A stretch of DNA of 64,000 nt from Saccharopolyspora_C sp047200635 (GCF_047200635.1 NZ_JBJZOI010000013.1:1-64000), one strand, 5' to 3'. Shown: positions 52,560-61,859, counted from the first letter of the stretch. A program made the numbers and translations. The notes: generated by a model from the letters alone, not told the origin.

Positions 52560-54626
52560 TCACAGCGCCAGCTCCGGCTTGAGCCTGCCGGGCGTCCACA
52601 CCCGCTGCCGCCAGGCGGCGATGCTGCTCAGCAGCAGCCCGGCGACCAGGTACGCCAGCAGCACCAGCGCCGAGGTGCCCGCCGCCTCCAGGCCCGGCCC
52701 GCCGTAGAGCAGGTGTCGCAGCGCGGTGACCACGTAGCTCAGCGGCAGCACCTGGTGCAGCGGGTGCAGCGGCGCGGGAATGGTCTGCCACGGGAAGGTG
52801 CCGCCCGCGGTGACCAGCTGCAGCACCAGCACGACCAGCGCGATGAACTTCCCGCGCGGTCCGAACGCCGCGTTGAGCGCGTGCACCACGGCGGTGAAGG
52901 CGAACGAGGTCAGCACCAGGAAACCGAGCGTCAGCCACGGGTGCGCGGGCTGGACGCCCACCCCGAGCACGACGACGAGGTGCAGCAGCACCGCCTGCGC
53001 GAAGCCCACGACCGCCGCGGGCAGCCAGCCCCCGAGCGCGATCTTCCACGGTGCCACCCCCGCGGCCAGCGCCCGCTGCGAGAGCGGCCGCACCAGCAGG
53101 AACAGCACGAACCCGCCGATCCACAGCGCCAGGCCCATGAAGAACGGGGCGAGCCCCGCGCCGTAGGTGTCCGCCTTCGCCTGCGCCCGGGTGTCCACGG
53201 CGACCGGATCGCCGATGGTGCGGGCGGTGTCCTCCCGGGTGGCGTCGTCGAGGTTCGGGATGTCCCGGGCGCCCTCGCCGAGCTCGCCCGCCAGCGTGTG
53301 CGAACCGTCGAGGAGCTCTCCCGACCCGGCTGCCAGCTGCCGCGACCCGGCGGCGAGCTGGTCGGCGCCCTCGGTCAGCCGCTCGGTGCCGGTGACGGCC
53401 TGCTGCTCGCCCTGGTGCAGCTGTCCGGCCCCGGATTCGAGCTGCCCCGCGCCGTCCGCGAGGGCACCCGCGCCGTCGTCCAGCTGCCCGATCGCGCCGG
53501 TCAGCGCCGGGGTGGAGTCGGCGAGCGCCCGGTTGCCGTCGGCCACCTGGCGGGCACCGTCCGCGAGCGCGTCGAGCTGCCCGAGCTGCGCCTGCACCTT
53601 GTCGTTGGTGTCGTTGATCGGCTGGTTCAGCTCGTCGAGCCGGCTCAGCACGCGCTGCACCGTCTCCTCGTCCGCCCCGGCCGCGCGCAGCTGCTCGGCG
53701 ATCCGGGTCTTGGTCCGATCCAGGTCGTCGACGAAGCCCTGCGAGACGTCGCCGAGCTTGCCCGCGGTCTCGGCGAGCTCCTCGTTGCCCCGGGCGACCT
53801 GCTCGGCCCCGTCGGCCAGCTTCGCGGACTGCTCGGGCAGCGGTGCGGTGCGCTCCCGCAACTGCCCGAGCCCGCCGTGCAGCTCCTCGGCACCGGAGCT
53901 GAGCTGCCCGGCGCCCTCGGCCAAGGTGCCCGAACCGTCCAGCAGCCGGCGCTGCCCGTCGAGCAGCTGGTGCGCCCCCGAGGACAGCTGCGCGGTGCCC
54001 TGCTCGGCGGTGCCGAGGCCGTCGTGCAGCTGACCGGCCCCGTCGGCCAGCCGCCCGGCCCCGTCGGCGGCCTCCAGCGTCTTGTCGTGCACGGTGCCGA
54101 AGCCGAGCAGCAGCTGGTCGGCGGCCTCCGTGCCGGCGTCGGCGGCCACGGCCTCGCGGACCTCGCCCGCCACCTTGTCGGCGATCGTCGAGATGAGGTA
54201 GTTGTTCGCGTCGTTGGTGATCATCCGCAGCTGCGCCTGCCGCGGTTCGAACTCGCCCGGCGACATCAGCGCGGCGGAGAAGTCCCGCGGCACGACCAGC
54301 GCGAAGGTGTAGCGGCCGTCGGCGACGCCCCGCTCGGCCTCGGCGGCACCGGTGCGGTCCCAGTCGAAGGCGCCGGAACTCACCAGCTCGTCGTAGACCT
54401 GGTCCCCGGCCGCCAGCCTGCTGCCGTCCTCGCGGGTCGCGCCCGCGTCGTCCACGACCACGGCGGCGGGCACCGAGCCCAGCCGGTTGTAGGGATCCCA
54501 GTTGGCGTACAGGTACATCGCGCCGTACAGCAGCGGCACCAGGGTGATGGCGACCAGCGCGAGCCGCGGCAGCCTGCCTGAGGTGAGCCTGCGCAGCTCG
54601 GTGAGGGCGAGCCGGAACGTGGTCAT
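52560..54626 (-). CDS. YhgE/Pip-type ABC-2 membrane exporter
   Basis: The protein has 688 residues. One N-terminal helix (about 22-44) is followed by an outside region of roughly 430 residues with repeated A-D-G-A-x-Q-L heptad-like units (about 190-470) that should form a long coiled coil. Five more helices (about 485-670) form the C-terminal membrane part. This is the YhgE/Pip (phage infection protein) architecture. GCAGGAGGTGCCCG precedes the ATG, which overlaps the ATPase stop (ATGA). Substrate is unknown. Confidence 0.9.
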   Translation of the reverse strand: MTTFRLALTELRRLTSGRLPRLALVAITLVPLLYGAMYLYANWDPYNRLGSVPAAVVVDDAGATREDGSRLAAGDQVYDELVSSGAFDWDRTGAAEAERGVADGRYTFALVVPRDFSAALMSPGEFEPRQAQLRMITNDANNYLISTIADKVAGEVREAVAADAGTEAADQLLLGFGTVHDKTLEAADGAGRLADGAGQLHDGLGTAEQGTAQLSSGAHQLLDGQRRLLDGSGTLAEGAGQLSSGAEELHGGLGQLRERTAPLPEQSAKLADGAEQVARGNEELAETAGKLGDVSQGFVDDLDRTKTRIAEQLRAAGADEETVQRVLSRLDELNQPINDTNDKVQAQLGQLDALADGARQVADGNRALADSTPALTGAIGQLDDGAGALADGAGQLESGAGQLHQGEQQAVTGTERLTEGADQLAAGSRQLAAGSGELLDGSHTLAGELGEGARDIPNLDDATREDTARTIGDPVAVDTRAQAKADTYGAGLAPFFMGLALWIGGFVLFLLVRPLSQRALAAGVAPWKIALGGWLPAAVVGFAQAVLLHLVVVLGVGVQPAHPWLTLGFLVLTSFAFTAVVHALNAAFGPRGKFIALVVLVLQLVTAGGTFPWQTIPAPLHPLHQVLPLSYVVTALRHLLYGGPGLEAAGTSALVLLAYLVAGLLLSSIAAWRQRVWTPGRLKPELAL

Positions 54627-55261
54627 CGGGCACCTCCTGCGGTGCTGTTGTCCGCGCCGAGCTCGGCGCGGGGGACGTCGAGCCGGTCGGCGGAGTGCGG
54701 GGAGCAGAGCACGAGCACCGCGCGCTCCCGGCGGCTCTCGCGCCGCGCGAGCTCGTACCAGACGTGCGGGTCGCCGCCGTGGCGGTCGGGGGTGTCGAGC
54801 ACCAGCGCGGCGACCCGGCGGTCCGCGCATGCCAGGTCGACCAGCAGCCGCAGCCGTTCGGGAGCCGGCAGGTTCTCCACCCGGGTGGCGGCGTGCCCGT
54901 CCAGGTCGCGGGCGGCGAGCCAGGAGCGGACCGCGCGCCGGCCGGAACGGCGGCCCGCGAGGCTCAGGCCCTCGGCGACCGCGGCGGCCACCGGCACGCT
55001 CGGTTCGGGTTCGGTGATCTCGGGGGCGTCGACGAGCGACACCCGGTGCCGCAGCGCTCGCGCGTCCTCGGCGCCGTCGACCAGCACCCGGCCTCGGCTC
55101 GGCTTGAGCCTGCCGGACAGGGCGAGCGCGAGCGCCGTGTGCCCGGTTCCGGGATCGCCCGCCACGACCAGCAGCTCGCCGCCGCTCACCGCCAGCGAGG
55201 TGGGCCGGAGCAAGGTGCTGTGCGCCCCGGTGACCTCGACCTGCTCAGCGCGGATCTCCAC
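54623..55261 (-). CDS. ABC-type ATPase with degenerate Walker A
   Basis: The protein has 212 residues. It has an ABC ATPase outline: Walker A region AGDPGTGHTALALALSG at about 35-51, and Walker B region AALVLDTPDRHGG near 150. The invariant Walker A lysine is histidine (codon CAC), and the LSGGQ signature is replaced by ENLPAPERLRL. Normal ATP hydrolysis is doubtful. It is coupled to the YhgE/Pip gene by ATGA, so it is probably the cognate partner acting structurally or with unusual nucleotide use. The start is GTG after AGAGGA. Confidence 0.78.
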   Translation of the reverse strand: MEIRAEQVEVTGAHSTLLRPTSLAVSGGELLVVAGDPGTGHTALALALSGRLKPSRGRVLVDGAEDARALRHRVSLVDAPEITEPEPSVPVAAAVAEGLSLAGRRSGRRAVRSWLAARDLDGHAATRVENLPAPERLRLLVDLACADRRVAALVLDTPDRHGGDPHVWYELARRESRRERAVLVLCSPHSADRLDVPRAELGADNSTAGGAR

Positions 55262-55288
55262 GCGCGTCCTCTCGATTCGGCGTGGGGG

Positions 55289-56239
55289 TCAGCGCAGCGC
55301 CGTTGCCGGGCGCACCTCCCACGTGGTCCACAGCGGCCGGTAGCCCTGGCGGGGCCAGAACACCGACGACAGCGGGTTGGGCGGGTTGTAGTAGAGGTAG
55401 CTGCCGACGACTCCGGCGCGGGCGAACTCCGCGTGCGCCTCGGCCATCAGCCGCTGCCCCACGCCGCCACCGCGGGCCCGCTCGTGCACCGACACGCAGT
55501 TCACGTAGGCCCACCGCCCGGATCGGAGCCGGTGGCCGCCGGCGTGGCGGTCGGGGTCGATCCATCCGCATTCGGCGAGCGCGACCGGTGCTCCGTCCTG
55601 CTCGGCCAGCCACACCGGATCCCCCTCGGGGACGTCGCTGGTGGCGAGCCGGAGGCGGGCCGCCGCTCGGGTGAGCTGGGCCGTTCCCGGACGGGGCACC
55701 GACGCGCCGACCAGGGCGGCGTAGGCGTGCTCGGCGAGGGCGAGCTCGACGACGGCGTCCAGGTCGGCCGGACCGGCGCGGCGCACCTTTACGGTACCAG
55801 ATAGTTTCGTATTAGGCGCGGGGGTGGGGTCCGTGGGGCGGATGGCCAGGCAGGACAGCGGGACGAATCCGTGGTCGAGCAGCGCCCTGGTCGCCTCCGC
55901 GTCCCGGCTCGGCCAGGTCAGCACGCAGGAGGAGTCCTCGTCCGGGGCATCGCGCTCGGCCAGCCAGCGCCGCCACTCCCGCAGCAGCGCGTCCAAGCCC
56001 TCCCGGGGCCGATCGCCGAGCAGCGGGAACAGCTCGTAGGTGTCGCTCGCCTGCCACAGCGACTGCGCCGAACCCGGTGGGTTCCTGGCGTGCGCGACGA
56101 GCCCGGCCACCGCCGCCCCGCCCTCCGGGTGAGCCAGCAGCGGATCGCCGCTGGGCAGCAGGTAGCGGTCCGGCAACCACGGATCCAGCGCGGCGAAGCG
56201 CGCGCACTGCCGGTCCACCAGGTCCTGCGCGTCGCCCAC
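55289..56239 (-). CDS. GNAT-family acetyltransferase
   Basis: The protein has 316 residues from this start. The C-terminal half is a GNAT domain (VKVRRAGPADLDAVVELAL; NCVSVHERARGGGVGQRLM as the acetyl-CoA loop R-x-x-G-x-G; LYYNPPNPLSSVFWPRQGY). The N-terminal half looks like a degenerate second GNAT domain. The GTG at 56239 has GGAGGAG upstream; an ATG at 56278 without one would add 13 residues. Substrate is unknown. Confidence 0.82.
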   Translation of the reverse strand: MGDAQDLVDRQCARFAALDPWLPDRYLLPSGDPLLAHPEGGAAVAGLVAHARNPPGSAQSLWQASDTYELFPLLGDRPREGLDALLREWRRWLAERDAPDEDSSCVLTWPSRDAEATRALLDHGFVPLSCLAIRPTDPTPAPNTKLSGTVKVRRAGPADLDAVVELALAEHAYAALVGASVPRPGTAQLTRAAARLRLATSDVPEGDPVWLAEQDGAPVALAECGWIDPDRHAGGHRLRSGRWAYVNCVSVHERARGGGVGQRLMAEAHAEFARAGVVGSYLYYNPPNPLSSVFWPRQGYRPLWTTWEVRPATALR

Positions 56240-56303
56240 GATCGCCCCACTCCTCCGCCGGCCGGTCGCCGGGATCATCTCGCGGGAACGGGCACCGCCG
56301 CAG

Positions 56304-57200
56304 TCATTCCGGAACGCAGCAGAAGATCGATGTCCCGGGGAACAGCCTGCCGCGCAGCCGGCTCCACTGCCCCCAGGTGTGGTCGGCGCCCTCCGGCCAC
56401 TCCGGCTCGATCAGGTCGACCAGCCGGAACCCGGCGGCGGTGAGCTCGCGGACGTGGTCGCCCAGCGTCCGGTGGTGTTCGACGTAGGTGGCCCGTCCGT
56501 CCTCGTCGATCTCCACGTACGGCGTCCGGTCGAAGTACGACTGCGCCACCGTGAGCCCGGCGGGCCCCGGGTCGTCCGGGAACATCCACCGCATCGGGTG
56601 AGTCACCGCGAAGACCCAGCGCCCGCCCGGGCGCAGCACCCGCGCGACCTCGCGGAAGACCGCGCCCGCGTCGGCCACGAACGGCACACCGCCGAAGGCC
56701 GAGCAGGCCAGGTCGAAGCTGTCCGCCGCGAACGGCAGGGCGTCGGCGCTCGCCTGCACCAGCGGCACCTCGATCCCGCTGGCGGCCGCGCCGCGGGCGG
56801 CGTGGCGCAGCATTCCGGCGGAGATGTCCAGCGCCACCGGGTGCGCGCCCTGCGCGGCCAGCCAGCGCGAGCAGGACGCCGAGCCGGCGCCGACCTCCAG
56901 CACCCTCCTGCCCGCGACCTCGCCGAGCAGCCGGGCGTCGGCCTCGCGGACCCGCTCGGGGCACCAGACGAAGTCGCTGACGCCGAGGAACTCGCCGTGC
57001 TCGGCCTGGTAGTCGTCGGCGTCGGCGTCCCACCAGAGCCTGCTGGCGCGGCGCGACTCGGCCGGCCCGGCGGTGCGCTTGCTCACACCGGCGGTGCCGA
57101 GGGCGTGCTCGGCGGAGGCGTGCTGGGAACCGCTGTCCCGGGGTGCTTCGGTCGCTCGGTCGGGTGAAATCTCGGTGGTTCCCGAGTCGTCGTGCGGCAT
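56304..57200 (-). CDS. SAM-dependent methyltransferase
   Basis: The protein has 298 residues, of which about the first 50 are a polar, probably disordered extension. Motif I is VLEVGAGSASCSRWL, the acidic ribose contact is VALDISAGM, and motif II is ADSFDLACSAFGGVPFV in a class I methyltransferase fold. RLWWDADADDYQAEHGEFLG is a sequence common to a large actinobacterial group adjacent to rpsA. AGGACGACTG precedes the ATG at 57200. Substrate is unknown. Confidence 0.88.
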   Translation of the reverse strand: MPHDDSGTTEISPDRATEAPRDSGSQHASAEHALGTAGVSKRTAGPAESRRASRLWWDADADDYQAEHGEFLGVSDFVWCPERVREADARLLGEVAGRRVLEVGAGSASCSRWLAAQGAHPVALDISAGMLRHAARGAAASGIEVPLVQASADALPFAADSFDLACSAFGGVPFVADAGAVFREVARVLRPGGRWVFAVTHPMRWMFPDDPGPAGLTVAQSYFDRTPYVEIDEDGRATYVEHHRTLGDHVRELTAAGFRLVDLIEPEWPEGADHTWGQWSRLRGRLFPGTSIFCCVPE

Positions 57201-57723
57201 CAGTCGTCCTGTGGTTCGGTGTGGCGCCGGAAAGTGGTTTGCCCCGCGATCGCGCGAGCGCGTACGATACCGCCCGCGCCGAGGGTCTTCACGTGTCCGT
57301 GCAAGCTGGCTGGGGAACGACGCCCGGGACCGGTTCCGCCGGTCGGTGTTTCGCCGACCGCCGCTGCCGGAGCCGAGCTTCCCGACCGGTTGCCGCTCCT
57401 CGATCGGGAATGACGACGGGAAGTCCAGCGTTCGACATGCGGTGCGCCCCCGCCGGATCGATCAGATGCGGGAGGGCCGCGCCGACGGGCCGCCGACGGG
57501 AGACCGCCGGGCCGGCACCGGGGTCGGACACCGCTGGACGAAACCGCTTCGCCGGTTCCGCTCGCAGAGGTGTCGGTCCCGGGAGCTAAGATCCGAGGCG
57601 CAACCCCCAGCGGGTCGTGCGCGGATGCGTGCTGGAGCTTCAGCCAGCCGGATCAGCGCCGGTCGAGGCGGGGGAGAACCGCAGGCAACCGACAAACCTA
57701 TCCGTACCGGAGCAACCCACCTG
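57201..57723. other. Divergent promoter region of methyltransferase and rpsA
   Basis: No gene is evident in these 523 bases. They include a TACGAT hexamer at 57263-57268 and a TAAGAT hexamer at 57587-57592, both possible -10 elements for rpsA. The region after 57592 would be a leader of about 125 bases, long enough for autoregulation by S1, which is known for rpsA in other bacteria; I see no defined structure. Confidence 0.45.
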
Positions 57724-59229
57724 ATGTCCACCGACACCACCACCGTTCCGACCACCGCCACCAAGCCGCAGGTCGCGGTCAACGACGTCGGAACGGAGGA
57801 GGACTTCCTCGCCGCCGTCGACCTCACCATCAAGTACTTCAACGACGGCGACATCGTTGAGGGCACCATCGTCAAGGTCGATCGCGACGAGGTGCTGCTT
57901 GACATCGGTTACAAGACCGAGGGCGTCATCCCGTCCCGGGAGCTGTCCATCAAGCACGATGTCGACCCGGCCGAGGTCGTCACCGTCGGCGACTTCGTCG
58001 AGGCCCTCGTCCTCCAGAAGGAGGACAAGGAAGGCCGGCTGATCCTGTCCAAGAAGCGCGCCCAGTACGAGCGCGCCTGGGGCACGATCGAGGAGCTCAA
58101 GGACAAGGACGAGCCCGTCAAGGGCACCGTCATCGAGGTCGTCAAGGGCGGCCTCATCCTCGACATCGGCCTGCGGGGCTTCCTGCCCGCGTCGCTGGTC
58201 GAGATGCGACGCGTCCGCGACCTGCAGCCCTACGTCGGCCGCGAGCTCGAAGCGAAGATCATCGAGCTGGACAAGAACCGCAACAACGTGGTCCTGTCCC
58301 GCCGCGCCTGGCTGGAGCAGACCCAGTCCGAGGTCCGCAGCGAGTTCCTCAACCAGCTGCAGAACGGCCAGGTCCGCAAGGGCGTCGTCTCCTCGATCGT
58401 CAACTTCGGTGCGTTCGTGGACCTCGGCGGTGTCGACGGTCTGGTGCACGTCTCCGAGCTGTCCTGGAAGCACATCGACCACCCGAGCGAGGTCGTCGAG
58501 GTCGGCCAGGAGGTCACGGTCGAGGTCCTCAACGTCGAGATGGACCGCGAGCGCGTCTCGCTGTCGCTGAAGGCGACGCAGGAAGACCCGTGGCGCCAGT
58601 TCGCCCGCACCCACGCGATCGGTCAGATCGTGCCGGGCAAGGTCACCAAGCTGGTTCCGTTCGGCGCGTTCGTCCGCGTGGACGAGGGCATCGAGGGCCT
58701 GGTGCACATCTCCGAGCTGGCCGAGCGCCACGTGGAGATCCCGGAGCAGGTCGTCCAGGTCGGCGACGACGTGATGATCAAGGTCATCGACATCGACCTG
58801 GAGCGCCGCCGGATCTCGCTCTCGCTGAAGCAGGCCAACGAGGGCTTCACCCCGGACTCCGAGTTCGACCCCACGCAGTACGGGATGGCCGCCGAGTACG
58901 ACAACAACGGCGACTACATCTACCCCGAGGGCTTCGACCCGGAGACCCAGGAGTGGCAGGAGGGTTACGACACCCAGCGCGAGGAGTGGGAGCGCCAGTA
59001 CGCCGACGCGCTGTCCCGCTACGAGCAGCACATGAAGCAGGTCGCGAAGGCCGCCGAGGCCGACGCCGAGGCCGCTGCCGCGGGTGCCGCCGGTGGCGGT
59101 TCCGAGAGCCAGGGCGGCGGGGGCAACTACTCCTCCTCCGGTTCCTCGGAGCAGCAGGAGGACGCCGGCTCGCTGGCCAGCGACGCGCAGCTCGCCGCGC
59201 TGCGGGAGAAGCTCTCCGGCGGAGCGTGA
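57724..59229 (+). CDS. rpsA: 30S ribosomal protein S1
   Basis: The protein has 501 residues with four S1 RNA-binding repeats. They begin near GDIVEGTIVKVDRDEVLLDI, VKGTVIEVVKGGLILDIGLR, VRKGVVSSIVNFGAFVDLGG and VPGKVTKLVPFGAFVRVDEG. The last two have the best S1 consensus. A glutamate- and tyrosine-rich segment and a low-complexity glycine/serine/alanine tail follow, as usual in actinobacteria. It helps mRNA bind the 30S subunit. The start is fixed by family alignment; a CGGAG lies 15 bases upstream. Confidence 0.97.
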   Translation: MSTDTTTVPTTATKPQVAVNDVGTEEDFLAAVDLTIKYFNDGDIVEGTIVKVDRDEVLLDIGYKTEGVIPSRELSIKHDVDPAEVVTVGDFVEALVLQKEDKEGRLILSKKRAQYERAWGTIEELKDKDEPVKGTVIEVVKGGLILDIGLRGFLPASLVEMRRVRDLQPYVGRELEAKIIELDKNRNNVVLSRRAWLEQTQSEVRSEFLNQLQNGQVRKGVVSSIVNFGAFVDLGGVDGLVHVSELSWKHIDHPSEVVEVGQEVTVEVLNVEMDRERVSLSLKATQEDPWRQFARTHAIGQIVPGKVTKLVPFGAFVRVDEGIEGLVHISELAERHVEIPEQVVQVGDDVMIKVIDIDLERRRISLSLKQANEGFTPDSEFDPTQYGMAAEYDNNGDYIYPEGFDPETQEWQEGYDTQREEWERQYADALSRYEQHMKQVAKAAEADAEAAAAGAAGGGSESQGGGGNYSSSGSSEQQEDAGSLASDAQLAALREKLSGGA

Positions 59230-59238
59230 GCCCCGCGC

Positions 59239-59303
59239 TCCCGGGCTGAGCCCGGGAACGGATAGTGCGCACGGCCCCGCACCTGTTCGCAGGTGCGGGG
59301 CCG
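59239..59303 (+). terminator. Double hairpin terminator after rpsA
   Basis: The first inverted repeat is TCCCGGGCTGAGCCCGGGA at 59239-59257. The second pairs CGGCCCCGCACCTG (59272-59285) with CAGGTGCGGGGCCG (59290-59303) around a UUCG tetraloop, one of the most stable loops known. Together they lie 9-74 bases after the rpsA stop and immediately before coaE. Confidence 0.8.
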
Positions 59304-59335
59304 TCGTGCGTCCGGTGGGTGGCAGGATGGCCCGC

Positions 59336-60535
59336 ATGTTGCGCGTGGGGCTCAGCGGCGGGATCGGATCGGGCAAGTCGACGGTGGCGGCGCGGCTCGT
59401 CGAGCTGGGGGCGGTGCTGATCGACGCGGACCGCCTGGCCCGCGAGGTCGTCGAGCCGGGCAGCCCGGCCCTGGCCGAGCTGGTCGAGCGGTTCGGGCCC
59501 CGGATCCGCACCCCCGAGGGCGCGTTGGACCGCCCAGCGCTGGCCCAGCTCGTCTTCGGCGACGAGCAGGCCCGCGCCGACCTCAACGCCATCACCCACC
59601 CCAGGATCGGTGAACTCACCCTGGAGCGGATGGCGCAGGCCCCCGCGGACGCGATCGTGGTGCACGACGTCCCGCTGCTGGTGGAGAACGGGTACGCCGC
59701 GAACTACCACCTCGTGCTCATCGTCGACGCTCCGGAGCACGAGCGGGTGCGGCGACTGGAGGGCCGCGGGCTGGACGCCGCGGACGCCCGCGCCCGGATC
59801 CGAGCCCAAGCCACCGACGAGCAGCGTCGCGAGGCGGCGGACGTGTGGCTGGACAACACCGGCCCGGTCGAGGAGCTGCTGGCCGAGGTCGACCGGCTGT
59901 GGTCCGAGCGGCTGGTGCCCTTCGAGCGCGGCGTGCGCGAGCTCCGGCCCGCGCCGCGGCGGCCACCGCTGGTGGTCGAGCCGGATCCGGAATGGCCGCG
60001 CACCGCGCGCCGGCTGGGGGCCCGGGTGCTGCGCGCGGCGGGCGAGGCGGGCATGCGGATCGACCACATCGGCTCCACCTCGGTGCCCGGATTCCCCGCG
60101 AAGGACGTCATCGACCTCCAGCTGTCGGTGCGGTCGATGGCCGAGGCGGACGGGATCGCGGACGCGCTGGCCGAGGCGGGTTTCCCGCCGGACAGCGGCT
60201 GCCGGGGGGACAACCCGCACCCGGTTGACCCGGACCCCGGGCACTGGGTGAAGCGCTACCACAGCTCGGCGGATCCGGGACGCCCGGTGAACCTGCACCT
60301 GCGGGTCCCGGGCGGTCCCGGCTGGCGGACGGCGCTGCTGCTGCGGGACTGGCTGCGGGCGGAGCCGGAGGCGCGGGCCGATTACCTCGCGGTGAAGCGG
60401 GAGCTCTCCGGGCGCTTCGCCGCCGACGAGGGCGTCGCGCGCTACGCCGAGGCCAAGGAGCCCTGGTTCGCGGCGGCCCTGCCTCGCGCGCGGGCGTGGG
60501 CGGAGCGCACGGGCTGGACGCCTCCGGAGCTGTGA
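59336..60535 (+). CDS. coaE: Dephospho-CoA kinase fused to GrpB/UPF0157 domain
   Basis: The protein has 399 residues. The N-terminal 200 or so are dephospho-CoA kinase with P-loop GLSGGIGSGKST, DADRLAREVVEPGSPAL and ITHPRIGE. The C-terminal half is a GrpB/UPF0157 nucleotidyltransferase-like domain (RIDHIGSTSVPGFPAKDVID; KRYHSSADPGRPVNLHLR). The same fusion occurs in M. tuberculosis CoaE (Rv1631). It makes CoA in the last biosynthetic step; the second domain is reported to help folding or regulation. An ATG at 59327 would add three residues. Confidence 0.95.
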   Translation: MLRVGLSGGIGSGKSTVAARLVELGAVLIDADRLAREVVEPGSPALAELVERFGPRIRTPEGALDRPALAQLVFGDEQARADLNAITHPRIGELTLERMAQAPADAIVVHDVPLLVENGYAANYHLVLIVDAPEHERVRRLEGRGLDAADARARIRAQATDEQRREAADVWLDNTGPVEELLAEVDRLWSERLVPFERGVRELRPAPRRPPLVVEPDPEWPRTARRLGARVLRAAGEAGMRIDHIGSTSVPGFPAKDVIDLQLSVRSMAEADGIADALAEAGFPPDSGCRGDNPHPVDPDPGHWVKRYHSSADPGRPVNLHLRVPGGPGWRTALLLRDWLRAEPEARADYLAVKRELSGRFAADEGVARYAEAKEPWFAAALPRARAWAERTGWTPPEL

Positions 60536-60560
60536 GCGGGGCGGGCGGGGCCGCTCGCGC

Positions 60561-61124
60561 TCACCAGAGGTCGAAGATGCCCCGGTAGGCGAGCCACTGG
60601 TTGATGTCGCGGTGCTGGGTGATCTCCTCGAGCGTGCGGTGCGCGGTGCGCAGCGCGTAGTCGGCCTCGCTGAGCCGGATCATCCCGGCCGAGATCGCGG
60701 TGGCGAACTCCTCGGCCTGCACGATCCGCGCCGCGCCCTGGTCCGGGATCTGCAGACCCAGCAGCAGGTCGGTGGTGACCCAGGACCGGGCGCCGCGCTC
60801 GATGCGGACCACCGTGAGCCTGCTCGGTTCCCGCCGGGAGTGCCGGCGGCGCGAGCGCCGCCGGGTCAGCCGCAGTCCGAGCTCCGGCATCAGCCAGGTG
60901 ACCTCGCCGTCGTGCGCGGGGTCCTCCGGGGTGGCGCGTTCGATGGACAGTCCCCAGCGCTCCACCTGGCAGCGGTCCAGCGGCACGACCGCGCCGGAGT
61001 GCGACCGCTGTCCGGCGAGCAGGTCGATGGTGTCCACCAGCTGAGGAGTGCCTACGGTGCCCACGGCCTCAGACAGTAGCGCCGATGTCGAGCCGCGGAG
61101 ATCGTCAATACCGTTCTTTAACAT
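60561..61124 (-). CDS. DUF402-like protein
   Basis: The protein has 187 residues. The middle (VTWLMPELGLRLTRR; SWVTTDLLLGLQIPDQGAAR; EEFATAISAGMIRLSEADYA) lines up with the DUF402 protein encoded just upstream (LLPELDLRITRWE; WRTTDLYLDVLVTEGRDAR; DEFVRAVRAELL), so the two are tandem paralogs, this one diverged. The ATG at 61124 follows GGGAAAG. The second codon is TTA, very rare in such genomes. Function is unknown. Confidence 0.72.
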   Translation of the reverse strand: MLKNGIDDLRGSTSALLSEAVGTVGTPQLVDTIDLLAGQRSHSGAVVPLDRCQVERWGLSIERATPEDPAHDGEVTWLMPELGLRLTRRRSRRRHSRREPSRLTVVRIERGARSWVTTDLLLGLQIPDQGAARIVQAEEFATAISAGMIRLSEADYALRTAHRTLEEITQHRDINQWLAYRGIFDLW

Positions 61125-61171
61125 AACTTTCCCGCGCTGGTGGGGTATCGATTCGAGTCCCGGCGGGATCA

Positions 61172-61768
61172 TCACCGATTCGGCGGTACTGCCGAAGATC
61201 GAATTGCGGGATCGCGTTCCGATCGCGCGCTCCAGGACAGCTCGACGCCGCGCGAGCGCAGCCACTCGTCCATCCGGTAATCGTGCCGCGCCAGCCCCTC
61301 GACGACTCCGCAGGCGGTCCGCATGGCCAGTTCCGAGGTGGCCTCGTCGAGCAGTTCCGCTCGCACCGCCCGCACGAACTCGTCGACGTCCAGCAGCCGC
61401 GCGTCGCGGCCTTCGGTGACGAGCACGTCCAGGTAGAGGTCGGTCGTGCGCCACCGCTCGGATCCCGGCTCGACCCGGGCGACGTCGACGTAGTGGTCCC
61501 CGTCGCAGGTGTGGCCCGGGTGGTACTCCCACCGGGTGATCCGGAGATCGAGTTCCGGGAGCAGCCAGGATTCGAGAGCGCTGAGCTTCGGATGACCCGG
61601 CATGGCGCGCCGGAGGTAGAGGCCGAACGGTTCCCGCCGGAATTCGGCGACTTCCCGCACGACGCCCTTCGGATCGGTGTTGGTGCCCGCGCCCAGGTCG
61701 AAGATCTCCGACTTGGGCGGGTGCACGGGCAGGCCGAGGCTCGCGGCGATCTCGCGTTGCGTGGTCAC
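61172..61768 (-). CDS. DUF402 (FomD-like) protein
   Basis: The protein has 198 residues. The DUF402 core has RREPFGLYLRRAMPGHPKL, ESWLLPELDLRITRWEYHPG and DLYLDVLVTEGRDARLLDVDE. Relatives include FomD, a nucleoside-diphosphate-type phosphohydrolase. The GTG at 61768 has no Shine-Dalgarno site; TACAGT ends six bases before it, indicating a leaderless message. It is divergent from uvrB, 91 bases away. Confidence 0.82.
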   Translation of the reverse strand: MTTQREIAASLGLPVHPPKSEIFDLGAGTNTDPKGVVREVAEFRREPFGLYLRRAMPGHPKLSALESWLLPELDLRITRWEYHPGHTCDGDHYVDVARVEPGSERWRTTDLYLDVLVTEGRDARLLDVDEFVRAVRAELLDEATSELAMRTACGVVEGLARHDYRMDEWLRSRGVELSWSARSERDPAIRSSAVPPNR

Positions 61769-61774
61769 GGCGCC

Positions 61775-61780
61775 ACTGTA
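61775..61780 (-). promoter_or_regulatory. -10 element of DUF402 gene, leaderless
   Basis: On the minus strand TACAGT lies six bases before the GTG start, and no ribosome-binding site intervenes. The spacing places the transcription start at the start codon. Confidence 0.5.
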
Positions 61781-61846
61781 GGTCGGATCGGGCCCCGCGC
61801 GGCAGGGGTCGGGCGCCGGTGCCGTCCGGTTGTCGGGGGGAGCTCG

Positions 61847-61852
61847 TACCCT
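61847..61852 (+). promoter_or_regulatory. -10 element of uvrB, leaderless
   Basis: TACCCT ends seven bases before the GTG start of uvrB. The only purine run between them is GGGGA, directly against the start, too close for ribosome binding, so a leaderless transcript is likely. Confidence 0.45.
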
Positions 61853-61859
61853 GGGGACC

